NCBI GenBank assembly: GCA_012845835.1 | Contig: JABAKD010000011.1 | Coordinates: 2,844,501-2,908,500 of the forward strand | DNA: 64,000 nt | Origin: Undaria pinnatifida | Taxonomy: Eukaryota; Sar; Phaeophyceae; Laminariales; Alariaceae | Direction of reading: 5' to 3' | In this document: piece by piece, positions 1 through 9,294 of the stretch | How the letters are laid out: each line of letters starts with the position of its first letter | Numbering within the stretch: the stretch's first letter is position 1 | Position numbers and translations under genes: made by a program | Notes under the pieces: model-generated | The model's database searches: none | The model's input: the letters and a program-made list of their open reading frames with translations, nothing else | Told to the model about the DNA's origin: nothing

Positions 1-196
1 NNNNNNNNNNNNNNNNNNNNNNNNNNNNNNNNNNNNNNNNNNNNNNNNNNNNNNNNNNNNNNNNNNNNNNNNNNNNNNNNNNNNNNNNNNNNNNNNNNNN
101 NNNNNNNNNNNNNNNNNNNNNNNNNNNNNNNNNNNNNNNNNNNNNNNNNNNNNNNNNNNNNNNNNNNNNNNNNNNNNNNNNNNNNNNNNNNNNNNN
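1..196. other. Assembly gap (N)
   Basis: Positions 1-196 are all N. The open frame that follows is open right up to the gap, so the gene at the left edge is truncated by it. Confidence 1.
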
Positions 197-1423
197 TCGA
201 CCGCCATCACAGCCATCATGCAGGCCCTGCCATGGGTTCGGGCGGCGGATGTTTGGCACGTCTCGTCTATTTCCGACCACAAGACTGTGTTCAAGCTTAA
301 TTCGGCGCCGCCCCCCCAGTCGTCGCCCTCAAACATCAACAAAACTTCGCCCCCCCGCGGTGGAAACAATTTCTCCAACAGCAATAAAACACAGGCCTAT
401 CGCGGCGCTGAAAACAGCTCAAACAGCAACGAAACACGGACCCCTCGCGGCGCTGAAAACAGCCCAAACAACAACCAAGGATGGACCCCCAGCGCTGAAA
501 AGTGCTCACACAGCAAAAGACAATGGACGCCTCGGGGCGACGTTTGCGGGGATGACAGCATCGGCCCCCTTAGCGTCGAGTCCAGCATAAGCAACCTCAG
601 CGGCAGCAGTGTTGAAACGGCGAGGTTCCGCGAGCGAGTAGTTGGGAAGACATGGTCCGGCTTTCCCGCTGTGATTCTCCGATCGCTGCGTGCTCCTGGG
701 AGCTACGAGGCGGCGTGCGCGGCGCGCTGGCTGCGTCGGAACGGGGAAGACGGTGGAGGCGTGTTCGGGCGGGATGAGGATTGGTCCGATAATCGCCTGC
801 GTCTTTTGGCCGACGAGTGGACCTTTTGCACGGGGCTAGGGCTAGCGCGGACGCGACGCGGTAAGACCGGAGTCGGCGTGACCGAAATACCCGCTGGCGC
901 CGAAACCGCGGCAATCCTTGACCCGGCCGTGGGTGCACTCCCATCACCCCAAGGAACTACGACAACGCCTGACCCAGCTGTAGGTGTACGCTCACAATGC
1001 CAAGGAGACCCAGCTGTGGCTGCAAATTCACCACCGCAAGGCGACCCAGGTGTGGCAGCGCACCCACCATCCCAAGGCGACCAAGCCGTGGGCGTTTACT
1101 CGCCACCACGCGAACGGGCGTCATTACGACCATTTAAGGTGCACACGGGTCACATAATTGTACCGTTCCTAAACGGACGCGTACGAGAGGAGGGCGGTGA
1201 TAGCGTAGGGCACGGGGTAGTCCTGGCGGTGGACCGTGGATTTGATTGGCGAAGGTGGGAGCCGTACCTGGTACAAGTTGCGGCGGAAGCGACCCGATGT
1301 TTTGAGCGGTTGGAGAACGAGGGACAGGCGGCGGAAAAAGCGCGGGTGAAGGCTTGGGCGGACAGGCTGCTGCAACACGGCGACGGGGAGCAGCGGGGAC
1401 GGGAACAGCCGTCCGATCGATGA
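197..1423 (+). CDS. Unrecognised low-complexity protein, 3' exon
   Basis: The frame is open from the gap at 197 to a TGA at 1421-1423, about 408 codons. An ATG lies at 218, but sense codons continue upstream, so this is more likely the last exon than a complete gene. Counting from that ATG, residues ~38-110 carry about five degenerate 15-residue Asn/Ser-rich repeats (units like SNSNETRTPRGAENS). Residues ~225-300 carry five ~13-residue repeats built on DPAVG and SPPQG. Two non-repetitive blocks flank these: a Trp/Arg-rich one (~140-220) and a C-terminal one (~310-390) ending in a charged helix-like tail. GC-rich third positions and length argue that it is coding; the repeats make homology hard to see. 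I do not recognise the family and assign no function. Low-complexity linkers between conserved blocks are common in brown-algal proteins (general knowledge, not evidence here). Confidence 0.55.
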   Translation, partial: STAITAIMQALPWVRAADVWHVSSISDHKTVFKLNSAPPPQSSPSNINKTSPPRGGNNFSNSNKTQAYRGAENSSNSNETRTPRGAENSPNNNQGWTPSAEKCSHSKRQWTPRGDVCGDDSIGPLSVESSISNLSGSSVETARFRERVVGKTWSGFPAVILRSLRAPGSYEAACAARWLRRNGEDGGGVFGRDEDWSDNRLRLLADEWTFCTGLGLARTRRGKTGVGVTEIPAGAETAAILDPAVGALPSPQGTTTTPDPAVGVRSQCQGDPAVAANSPPQGDPGVAAHPPSQGDQAVGVYSPPRERASLRPFKVHTGHIIVPFLNGRVREEGGDSVGHGVVLAVDRGFDWRRWEPYLVQVAAEATRCFERLENEGQAAEKARVKAWADRLLQHGDGEQRGREQPSDR

Positions 1424-2160
1424 TGGGCGATGACAGCGACGTTGCAAATGCATGCATGCGTTGTGAGGATCGATGATAATCGATGAGGGTGTCGCGAGTG
1501 TGTTGCACTGCCGTTGCCACCCCGCAGCACCGTTCGTTGTTTCGGGGAACCGAGGGTGAAATTCGCATGCAGCACATACATGCGTGGAAAAATGTGCGAT
1601 AACCACTTTACAGCTGCACCCACGTTATTGAGGACAAAACGCTTGGAAATATAGAGTAGAATCATCTTTGCGCGTCGTAAAAAGTTTAAGCTTCGAATGT
1701 TTCTCGTCCGCCGGAGAACGAATAAAAAAAAGTGTTGCGAGGGGTGGGGTGCCTGCCACAAGGGGCTATTATGTCAAAAGCACACCCCGGCCACATGTAG
1801 AGCTGTGCGTCCGTGTTAGTGGAGACCTGTGGAGTGTTAGTGAGAGCCTGTGCTTGTCAGGGGTTGTCTTGGTTCCATCCCCGGGTTTCATAGGTAGGTG
1901 GATGGATATGGGTTCTTGCGTGGGGTATGCTTGTAACGGATTACTGGTGCTGCATGTGGAACACAGCCCATAGCAATCCCTCTGTCCGTGACGTGGGTGG
2001 TCTCTGAATAAATAATGAACCGTTCTTGCCCCCGATGAAATGCATTCGTGTGTTATTTTCCAGCGTTACGTTCTGGGTCTCAAGAAAAAAAATCTCCATC
2101 TATCTCCTTTTTCTTCGGTTTTGCATCACTGAGGGACTGGTGCTACGACAAAGGTAGCCC
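1424..2160. other. Intergenic / 3' flank, no gene seen
   Basis: The region downstream of the first ORF contains only short frames in all six phases. No splice-flanked coding block or repeat copy was recognised. It may hold the 3' UTR of the upstream gene. Confidence 0.5.
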
Positions 2161-2164
2161 TTTT

Positions 2165-2405
2165 TGGCTGAAACAGTTTCTGAACGGCGTGGCTCCTTAA
2201 TAACCTTGGGGCATCTTAACCCCAAAATCGTCCGAACTTCTCTTTATTTTTTCAGCAATATTTTTCTGTTTGTACCTAGGCCATTGGAAATTTTCATCGA
2301 GTTGCCCTTCAGTTTGCTCAAAAATCAGTTTTTTGGTACAGAGCCCCTTAAGTGGTTAGGAGCCTCAGAAGGAAAATGGTGATGTCACCTCTATCGTGAC
2401 ATGTG
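2165..2405 (+). repeat. Dispersed repeat family F, copy 1
   Basis: About 240 bp sharing ordered blocks with 15525-15750, 23685-24080 and 54045-54300: tttctgaacgg..ctccttaa, a T-rich stretch, ctaggccat, a pyrimidine stretch, aagtggttaggagcctcag, then a cacctctatcgt..catgtgtc end. No TIRs or protein were seen. It is a non-coding dispersed repeat of unknown class. Confidence 0.6.
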
Positions 2406-2689
2406 TCGGGGGTGGTCGCCTCTCGCTCGGTTGCTCCAGCGACGCTCGCCCCGGGCTGAGGTACAACCAAAAAATACCGATGTGTCTGATGTTTTAGCAA
2501 CTAAATTTAGAGCTGCGAGTCGACACGACTTCAGTCGACAACTACTTATTAGTCGGACTCACGTAGTTATTAATAGTTTCTTCTAGTAGGTGCCGGCTAT
2601 CCGACTTAGTGGGTTGTCGTACTTGCGACAAGGATTGTCTACTATGGGATGCATTTTTTCCGTTTTGAGCGAGCCCCTCTCGACCTGTG

Positions 2690-2855
2690 GGAGCTGATTT
2701 GGCTCGCTTCGCTCGCCTGACTTAAGTCGGTATGTCGGCTGGCCATCAGTTGGTCTCATCTGCCGACTTGCCGACTAAAGTCAGTTAGTTGGTTTACAGC
2801 ACCTGTCGACTAGTTTTTACGCGTGAAATCCTGCCGACTCACAGCTCTAGCAATA
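2690..2855 (+). repeat. Dispersed repeat family G (GTCGGC palindromes), copy 1
   Basis: About 165 bp, rich in short inverted words (agtcggc / gccgact). It matches the reverse complement of 55015-55165 in order and spacing, from gctgattyggctcgc through gcctgactt, gccgacttgccga and agtyrgttggt to cctgccgactcacag. Confidence 0.65.
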
Positions 2856-3271
2856 CTGTTGTTGTATTCTGGCTCACCACCGTTGATAATTTATTGCATG
2901 CATGTACGTATTGGATTGAATTATGTCTCGTGCGCCGGCCTTTGGTCTGGACCATACTTCTGGTGCGCCTCCTAGGACTGTATCCTCAGTTGACCACTGG
3001 TTGGGGGCGGAGTTGTTCCGCCAACCTTCCCTAACATTGCCTCAATCCTTTCCCGCACACGCTCCAATTTTTTTTTTTTAACTCTTTTTGGCGACAATAA
3101 AGTGCCGCATGATGAGCTTCATCAGCGTCGATCACACTCATAACCAGTTCCAGAAAGTTGAAGAAAATCAAGGGAAACCCACAAAAAAAGGAGAAAAAAA
3201 AATGTGTCAAGAGCGATGTTCACTGCATCCATGACTTCCAAACCATGAACCGTAGTATCACAAAAATGAAA
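2856..3271. other. No gene recognised
   Basis: Only short frames. AT-rich homopolymer runs occur near 3068 and 3184. Confidence 0.4.
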
Positions 3272-3502
3272 TAAAGTACACTCCACCTGTGAGATCGAAG
3301 ACTTCGGTAAAAAATCATCTTTGCACGCTGCGTGTGATTCTCCGCTCGCGCGTATTACTAGGTGTGTGTCCTAATTAAGAATACAGGTCGGTGATTCCCC
3401 TTAGAGCTACTAGTAGTAGCTTGTACCAGGGTCGACAGGGTGATGAAGTCAATCTGTGCACGGAAACAATGAAAAAAAAGGTTTTTGAGGGGGACAAAAT
3501 CT
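3272..3502 (+). repeat. Dispersed repeat family A, copy 1 (long form)
   Basis: About 230-bp repeat beginning tacactcc(a)cctgtgagatcgaa and running through catctttgca(a/c)gctgcgtg, gatcgcgcg, taggtcggygactcccc, cagggt(c)gacagg and ctgtgcrcggaaac to gagggggacaaaatct. Other long copies are at 26376-26613 (reverse), 27945-28176, 33062-33292 and 44992-45226. Short copies of the first 75 bp occur elsewhere. Function unknown. Confidence 0.8.
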
Positions 3503-3719
3503 AACGGCTGTGGAATGCACCAGTGTATTATTATGTATCCTGCAAACCGTAATATGTCGTGATTGTACCGGAGCCCGTGGGTTTCCACCGAAGAGGCCGT
3601 ACTTTTTCACCACGGCTGTGGAATGCACCAGTTTATTATTATGTATCCTGCAAACCGTAATATGTCGTGATTGTACCGGAGCCGGTGGGTTTCCACCGAA
3701 GAGGCCGTACTTTTTCACC
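3503..3719 (+). repeat. Direct tandem duplication of ~107 bp
   Basis: Two near-identical units (about 3503-3613 and 3614-3719), each starting acggctgtggaatgcacca and ending ggccgtactttttcacc. It continues directly from the family A copy, so it is probably its variable 3' part. Confidence 0.85.
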
Positions 3720-3884
3720 CTGGAAATTTGGCCGGCCGACCAATCTCGCATGTACGCGTAACCCTTTGACCACTTGCCGAAAGGTTCCCACTCTAATTTC
3801 AACATAGTTTTTCCAAAAAAAGAGGATGCAGTTTTAAGGGGTCAGCAGTCAAGACCATACGTGAGAGGATCCAGGGGATACTCG

Positions 3885-4258
3885 TGTAATAAGGCTTAGT
3901 TTGGGTCAGCTATTGGTTAACCTTTTGCAAGTGGTCCAACGGACTAATACCCCACTAATACCTTAACAAATGGCGTCGTCGGCAGGACCATGGGTTTTTG
4001 AGTCGTGGGTTCGAATCCCACCAACCCACAATAATAAACTTTTACGACTTTCACCATGTCAAACATGAAAAATACTCTCCCCGATATCCCCAGGAAAAAC
4101 GAAACCGCGTGGATATTGACACGTCCGCCCGTTACCCGGCCGACCTGCTATCCCGCCGTTTCAGGGGGGAAGAGTGTTGTAAGGCTTCGTGTGGGAAAGC
4201 TATTGGTGAACCTTTTGCAAGTGGTCCAACGGACTAATACCCCACTAATTCCTGAACA
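3885..4258 (+). mobile_element. TRIM (miniature LTR element), copy T1
   Basis: The 84-bp direct terminal repeats (3885-3968 and 4175-4258) start with TG and end with CA; the consensus ends form an inverted TGTTA/TAACA pair. Two bases inside the 5' repeat lies TGGCGTCGTCGGCAG (3971), a PBS-like site starting with TGG. A G-rich tract (4163-4174) directly precedes the 3' repeat, as a PPT does. There is no coding capacity and the total is about 374 bp, matching the TRIM class. An A-box-like TGGTCCAACGG sits in each repeat and a perfect B-box-like GGTTCGAATCC at 4009. No clear target-site duplication. Confidence 0.75.
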
Positions 4259-4667
4259 AATGGCCTTAAGGGGCCGCGCCGGCCATACTGTAACTCCATA
4301 TATATGTGCGTTTCTCGTTTGTATTGTTATTTTCTTTTCCGCAGAAGCTGTCCTATTTTCAGTATAATAATAGAGGCTACCAAACACGCCTTCCTTACGG
4401 AAAACAAACGTGATCCCTCCCGGACCACACCGAGTTACGACGACATCTTTGGCTTGAAAAAAAGCTTAGGTTCAGCCCATTACATTTTGAACTACAAGCA
4501 TATATACCCTGTATACACCCAAAGTGCAATCCTCGGTGTGTTTGCATCCGGTACAGATTGTCCTGGATTTCGGTATTATTGTGCAGCTCTCTACTGCATT
4601 GCTGTGCTCGTGCTGTGAGGAATGCGGGTTCCGTTAGAGGCTGGCATCGGTCGGTATGCTAGTGGTT
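4078..4667 (+). repeat. 590-bp duplicated segment, copy 1
   Basis: This matches 10629-11220 almost base for base; I see three or four differences, including a 2-bp change in a TA run near 4301. It covers the 3' half of TRIM T1, its 3' LTR and ~410 bp of unknown sequence. It ends exactly where the YR retrotransposon begins. Confidence 0.95.
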
Positions 4668-4896
4668 TGTTTGATATCTTTCGAATTGCTTGGTTATTAT
4701 TGTGTCTGTGACTTGGGAGGGAGAGCACCCCGAGAGACCAATCTACCGCAACCAACCTTGACGGTATTCCACTGGTGGTCTCTACTCTAAATCCCGTCTC
4801 TCCCTCCGTTAACCACTAGCCAGGTCCCAACCGAAACCCATGCAGTCTAAGACGACTGAGTCCCACCCACGGTACGATACCGTGGAAACTCCTCCA
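4666..4896 (-). repeat. Split direct repeat B2 of the YR element
   Basis: 231 bp, identical by eye to 5317-5547 (constant offset of 651). Its outer end abuts the 590-bp segment and marks the 3' terminus of the element. Confidence 0.95.
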
Positions 4897-5316
4897 TCCG
4901 ACTCCTAAGTGAACCAACTGTTGTATATACCAATATCAGTTAATTCCTAGTGCACAGAAATGAAGACAAACACAATTGTCATGAAATACACAGTGCGACA
5001 TTTCCCCCTTCTCCTCACCTTCGAAAGAAAAAGGGTGGGTGGGTGGGAGAAATATCACGAGAGCCGACCTAATGCTGGGTCGCTGGCCGGCTACTAACAC
5101 TTGCCTCTTCTCTGGTCGCACAGCCTACACGGTACCGTCCCTTGCCCTCCGACGTGCGGGCTTACCTAGCTGCGCGAGTCAACCGAAGAGTGATGGCCAC
5201 CAACTACCGTGTGGTGGACCGTTACCAGAGCATGGAACAACAACCCTAAATTATTTCGCGTCCAAACAAACCACGGGTTACGCCGCTTTCGGTTCCCGAA
5301 GGTCATAACCCTCTCC
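4897..5316 (-). repeat. A2 segment of the YR element
   Basis: 420 bp between the two B repeats, containing a CCCACCCACCCACCC tract (5036-5050, read on the minus strand). The family model predicts an A1 copy upstream of the coding region; none is in the window. Confidence 0.6.
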
Positions 5317-5547
5317 TTTGTTTGATATCTTTCGAATTGCTTGGTTATTATTGTGTCTGTGACTTGGGAGGGAGAGCACCCCGAGAGACCAATCTACCGC
5401 AACCAACCTTGACGGTATTCCACTGGTGGTCTCTACTCTAAATCCCGTCTCTCCCTCCGTTAACCACTAGCCAGGTCCCAACCGAAACCCATGCAGTCTA
5501 AGACGACTGAGTCCCACCCACGGTACGATACCGTGGAAACTCCTCCA
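5317..5547 (-). repeat. Split direct repeat B1 of the YR element
   Basis: 231-bp partner of 4666-4896. It begins only ~20 bp after the stop codon of the recombinase frame. The identity of B1 and B2 contrasts with the frameshifted ORFs. Confidence 0.95.
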
Positions 5548-5569
5548 AACACGAGGTCGCCGAAGACTG

Positions 5570-6712
5570 CTACGGTTTCCCCCATATAGTGCCTTGGCCT
5601 GGCTGTCTCTGGCCCTTTCCTGCTACCGCTAGTTTGCGAGAGACTTGTCCTGCGTCCTCTACGTTATTGCGAGTGTATACCTTGTAAGCATCAGACTTCC
5701 AACGTCCTTCGCGCTGGATTACTCGCTCGGGTACGTCGCCTCCCGCCGCGAGCACGGACGCACCTCCTATACGGAGAGAGTGTAGTGCAAACTCATCGGG
5801 GTTGCGTCCCGACTGCGCCACAATCTCTCTCAACGCTCGCATCGCTTGGCCATATTCCCATACTCTCACTCCGTTGTCACTACGATACGAGGCGAGGGGG
5901 GCGCGTTCGGGAAGCGCTGGATACCGCGACAACAGATCCACCATGAGCGCAACGGCGCCGCCGCCGGTGCCCCAAACCCGAACGCGGACCCCGCACCGCG
6001 GAACGTGTGCGCACGATGACGCTACCTGCTTGCCCCTGATCACCCTTGTGTCCTCGAAAGCGTACCTCCAAGCGATCGGCCCCGTGCCACCGCAATATAT
6101 TTAACTGGCTCTCTCCAGCAAAGAATGCAACATCACTACGTGTAAGGCAGTGTGCGGCGTGCACGACGCCTGCTGCGCCCGCAACCACCTCGTCCGACCG
6201 CATAATGAAAAAAAAATATGCCATACCCAAACAAAGCCACAGAACGCTACCACCACTGCCCCATGACGGGGCTAGGCTTTTCCCTGCCCACAGCATCTCC
6301 CATGACACCGGGAGGCGTACGGGGCGGGCTGTTCCCGCGAGCGTGTGTGAACGTGAAATCCCCTTCAACGCGCTCTTCATCAAAGACGACTTTGTAGGAA
6401 GCTCAAGACCCAAACCCACCCGGTGAAAATACTGTACGGCGGCAAGTTTACCAGAAAAGGTCCCCGCTTGGTTCCCTTCAGATGCGGCACACCACGCCGC
6501 GAAATCGACCAGGGCCCATATCAGGCGCTTTCTGACTCCCCTGGTTCAAGATATGACTCGCTACCTATCCGCTCACGAAATTTTAACCAAGACCGGAAGC
6601 CTGAGCCATAAGTGCGTTCAGACGAGCCCGCAACTGACTGCCGGATGTACTGGACGCTAAAATCCCGGTACATAGACCCGCACCCGCTTGCCCTAGGTCC
6701 TGCTCCTGCCAC
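5570..6712 (-). pseudogene. Tyrosine recombinase of the YR retrotransposon
   Basis: Three overlapping minus frames make one decayed recombinase. 6521-6712 has the N-terminal SAM-like/core-binding start (YIRQSVAGSSERTYGSGFRSW). 5880-6419 has the mid region with an MRSDEV box, a candidate for the first catalytic Arg, then GHKGDQG with a candidate hairpin Lys. 5570-6043 has the C-terminal catalytic box with HSLR (HxxR), GRW (the H/W position) and a tyrosine in KVYTR, the nucleophile position. The catalytic set is therefore present but split over frames, so the gene is broken by at least two frameshifts. Family role: integrating a circular cDNA intermediate without target duplication. Confidence 0.85.
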
Positions 6713-7143
6713 GCGATATCAGGACGACAATTGCGGAGAGTGGAAGGGATGGATGCGCGATCCCATCGGGAGATCCCGTCAGCGAGGGTGTTCTTTACCC
6801 CTTTAACGTGCCGCGTGCGGAAACACCACCCGCTACGCACTTCTAGCCATCCGAGCATTCGCATCAACGCCCCTGACCTTGGCTCTCTACCCGCGCGACA
6901 ATGGTTGATCCAGTGTATTGCTGATTGGTTGTCTCCGCGCATTAGAATACTCTGGCGATCGTACTCAGGTTTTGCGCCTGCATGCACTACGAAAGCCCAC
7001 GCAGTGACCACCATGCCTAGTAACTCTAGTACGTTTATCGACAGGTCATCTCTTCCGCATACGCGCTGTCGAAGACGTCTACGTACCCCTTCGTCAGAAT
7101 CCATCCTCCACCACGCCCCCGACTCTAGGTAATACCCCCCCAT
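6583..7143 (-). pseudogene. RNase H domain of the YR retrotransposon
   Basis: Minus frame of 186 codons with INVLELLG (catalytic Glu position), MRGDNQSAIHWINH (catalytic Asp in GDN) and RTRHVKGVKNTLADGISR (His, then the final Asp in LADGISR). This is the usual spacing of LTR/DIRS RNase H. It follows the RT frame and precedes the recombinase. The link to RT passes through a separate frame (7125-7385), so at least one frameshift lies between them. Confidence 0.85.
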
Positions 7144-8290
7144 AGCGTCGCCGGACGCGTCGAACCAAAGAGTTCGAACGGGGGGTTGCAGGAAAAAAAA
7201 CTATACAAGGGTGCGTGTAATGCACCCCTTCTGTTCTGCAGTGCGCCTCCTACGAGCAGCCGCCAGAACGTAACGTCGGAATGAAATTCTGGAGTTAGCA
7301 TGAGGGTTGTGCGTCTAGAGGGCCGCCGCATCTTGAGGTTGTCCCTCCACGGCTTACTTGCCGACAGTCCTAATTGATTGAGCATGCGACGGACGAAAAA
7401 ACTTGCCGGGCCGAACTACTTCGCAAACGTGCAACAACTTCCCGGTTAACGACCGCAACTCGACCTCCGAGGCCGACACACGGTCGTTCGGCCACTGGCG
7501 CAGCAAGTCACGAAGTTGAACGAGTTTGGCAGGTGGCAACGTTATCGTCATACCTACCGTATCAATCTCCCAACCTAGAACCTCGAGCTTGGTGTCCCAA
7601 GACGTCACTTTACGAGCCGCCAAGAGAGGCGGGTCCGTCTCGTGCCGGTTACCGAACAAGCGGAAGTGGTCTGATGCGAGCGACGCCGACGCCAGCAAAC
7701 ACCAAACACCCCCCATCAACCGTTGAACCTCGACCGAGATTGCGTCGTCGACGTAGAATCGGACGAAAAAGGATCTCCATCCCCCCCCCTTCCCCCGGTG
7801 GAACTCTACATGCATGAGGGAGCGGGGAAGGCCGCTCCGCTACGGCTGCCGGCCGGACCACTACGTGGGCGGTCGCTGCTCGGCCCTGCGCCGTCACTAC
7901 TGCGTCAAGAAATGTTGTGTTGACGTGTGCATGCTCTAGTGCCGACGCGAACAGGCACCAGAAGCCGGGGGAGTTACGCCACCCGAACTGCAAACGCCGG
8001 TCCACAACCACCATCCCGTCAAACACATACCCAAACGTCGGCGAACGCCCGAACTCAACAGCAACTTGCCTGAAAGCGCTGGCCACATCCATCTTACTAA
8101 GAACAATGCGGGCGTCCCTACCGAATTTTCGACGCAGGAATAAAATGCGCCATATCACATCGCGCAGCACATGGCCTAGTTTACAAGGTGGTGCTGTCGC
8201 AAAATCCGTGTCTGAGTTCAATCCCGGCCCCGACGAATGGCTGGAAAAGGTCAAATCATGAATTATGCGAATTTTTGACGTGGACGCCAC
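7125..8290 (-). pseudogene. Reverse transcriptase of the YR retrotransposon
   Basis: The minus frame 7649-8290 carries RIIHDLTF, LSKMDVASAFRQV (first catalytic Asp in KMD) and LQFGWRNSPGFW. The frame then shifts to 7354-7815 with FVRFYVDDAI (the YxDD box), LGWEID and the RT connection region, and on to 7125-7385 for the linker to RNase H. The order of finger, palm and connection motifs is correct and the type is DIRS-like. A frameshift between the LPFGL-like block and YVDD inactivates it. Confidence 0.9.
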
Positions 8291-8739
8291 GACACCTGAT
8301 CCGGATACAGGTTCCGACCCCGGGTGTACCAGCGGCGCCTCCCTCCTGGTAGCTGCAGCTCGATGTCCTCCCAGAGTTGGCCCCGCGGGTGAGCGGAGCC
8401 CGCACCCCTACGGGCTGCTAGGTACAGCGGCAGTGCGAGCTGTCGAACCACCCTGTGCCATGGCTTGTCCCCTGACTTGCGTGCCGGCTTGTGACCCCCC
8501 GGCTCCCGCGCTAGGAGCGCGAGATCCATCGGATGCTGCAGCGCTGCCGCTGCGGTACTTCTTCGCGGAGTCGTGAAGGAATGCACATTGCGGGAAACGG
8601 CAACCCTCCTTTTTGGCCCAACCGAAACAGTGCCTCGCCGTCTGCGTCTTCGCCCGCTTCGCCGTCGACGGGCCGCTTCTTGCCGAACTTGACGTACCGC
8701 CCGCGGACGACTATCATACCACCCGTATATAACAATTAA
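8263..8739 (-). pseudogene. N-terminal remnant upstream of RT (gag/RT linker?)
   Basis: Two overlapping minus frames (8263-8586 and 8511-8735) with GC-rich, Arg/Pro/Gly-rich composition continue the coding strand of the RT. No zinc knuckle or recognisable gag motif is visible. The coding-like composition stops abruptly near 8739, the probable truncation point. Confidence 0.45.
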
Positions 8740-8870
8740 TATATAGAGTGTATTTTAATTTTTATAATATACATTATATACCACCTGTATATAATAATTA
8801 ATATATACACATTATATATATGATATATATACCGGTTCGTAACCTGCTCGTATCCCAGATATACTTTGAA
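8740..8870. repeat. AT-rich duplicated spacer
   Basis: Very AT-rich. It contains a ~65-bp near-tandem pair, each half starting ccaccygtatataayaatta. It separates the truncated retroelement from the next repeat block. Confidence 0.6.
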
Positions 8871-9294
8871 CCATCGAATGCGGAGAACCTGGTACCAGGG
8901 ATACATTCTACCTGGTACGCATCAAGTGTCCTTCCAACCCCCGTTCGACCCCGTCCGAATTTATATATATTCGTATATATATATATATATTTTCTTTTCT
9001 TCTTTTTCTTTTCGCCTCCGGTTCATCCATTTAATAGACGCTATCGGAACTTACATCCGGTTCATCTAGCACTTGAGTTGTCGTGCATACGCGATGAATA
9101 CATGATGACGATGACCAATATTTCAGCGATTGACACGTAATTTCGCATCAGATTCATGACCATTCTTACCATGGTCTGCGTATTGTGATATATTCGGTAC
9201 CATACCTGTGGTATAGATATATACACACGTACGATGAGTCGCGACTTGTCAGATCACATCTTCTGCTGTACCAGGTACTCGTACTACACAGCGA

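Larger units (their letters stand above)
4666..8739 (-). mobile_element. Decayed YR retrotransposon (DIRS/PAT/Ngaro-like)
   Basis: Minus-strand element encoding, in order, RT (YVDD), RNase H and a tyrosine recombinase, a combination specific to the DIRS order of retrotransposons. Downstream of the YR is a B1-A2-B2 arrangement: B1 5317-5547 and B2 4666-4896 (231 bp, apparently identical) flank A2 (4897-5316). This is the split-direct-repeat design of PAT and Ngaro elements. The predicted A1 copy at the 5' end was not found, and the coding region fades at ~8739 into AT-rich DNA, so the 5' end appears lost. Several frameshifts break the ORFs. No target duplication is expected for YR integration. 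Confidence 0.85.

Noticed and set aside
3971..4030. Genuine tRNA gene at the B-box-like sequence of TRIM T1
   Set aside because: Only the T-arm is good; no acceptor stem or anticodon arm pairs, and the sequence repeats as part of the TRIM.
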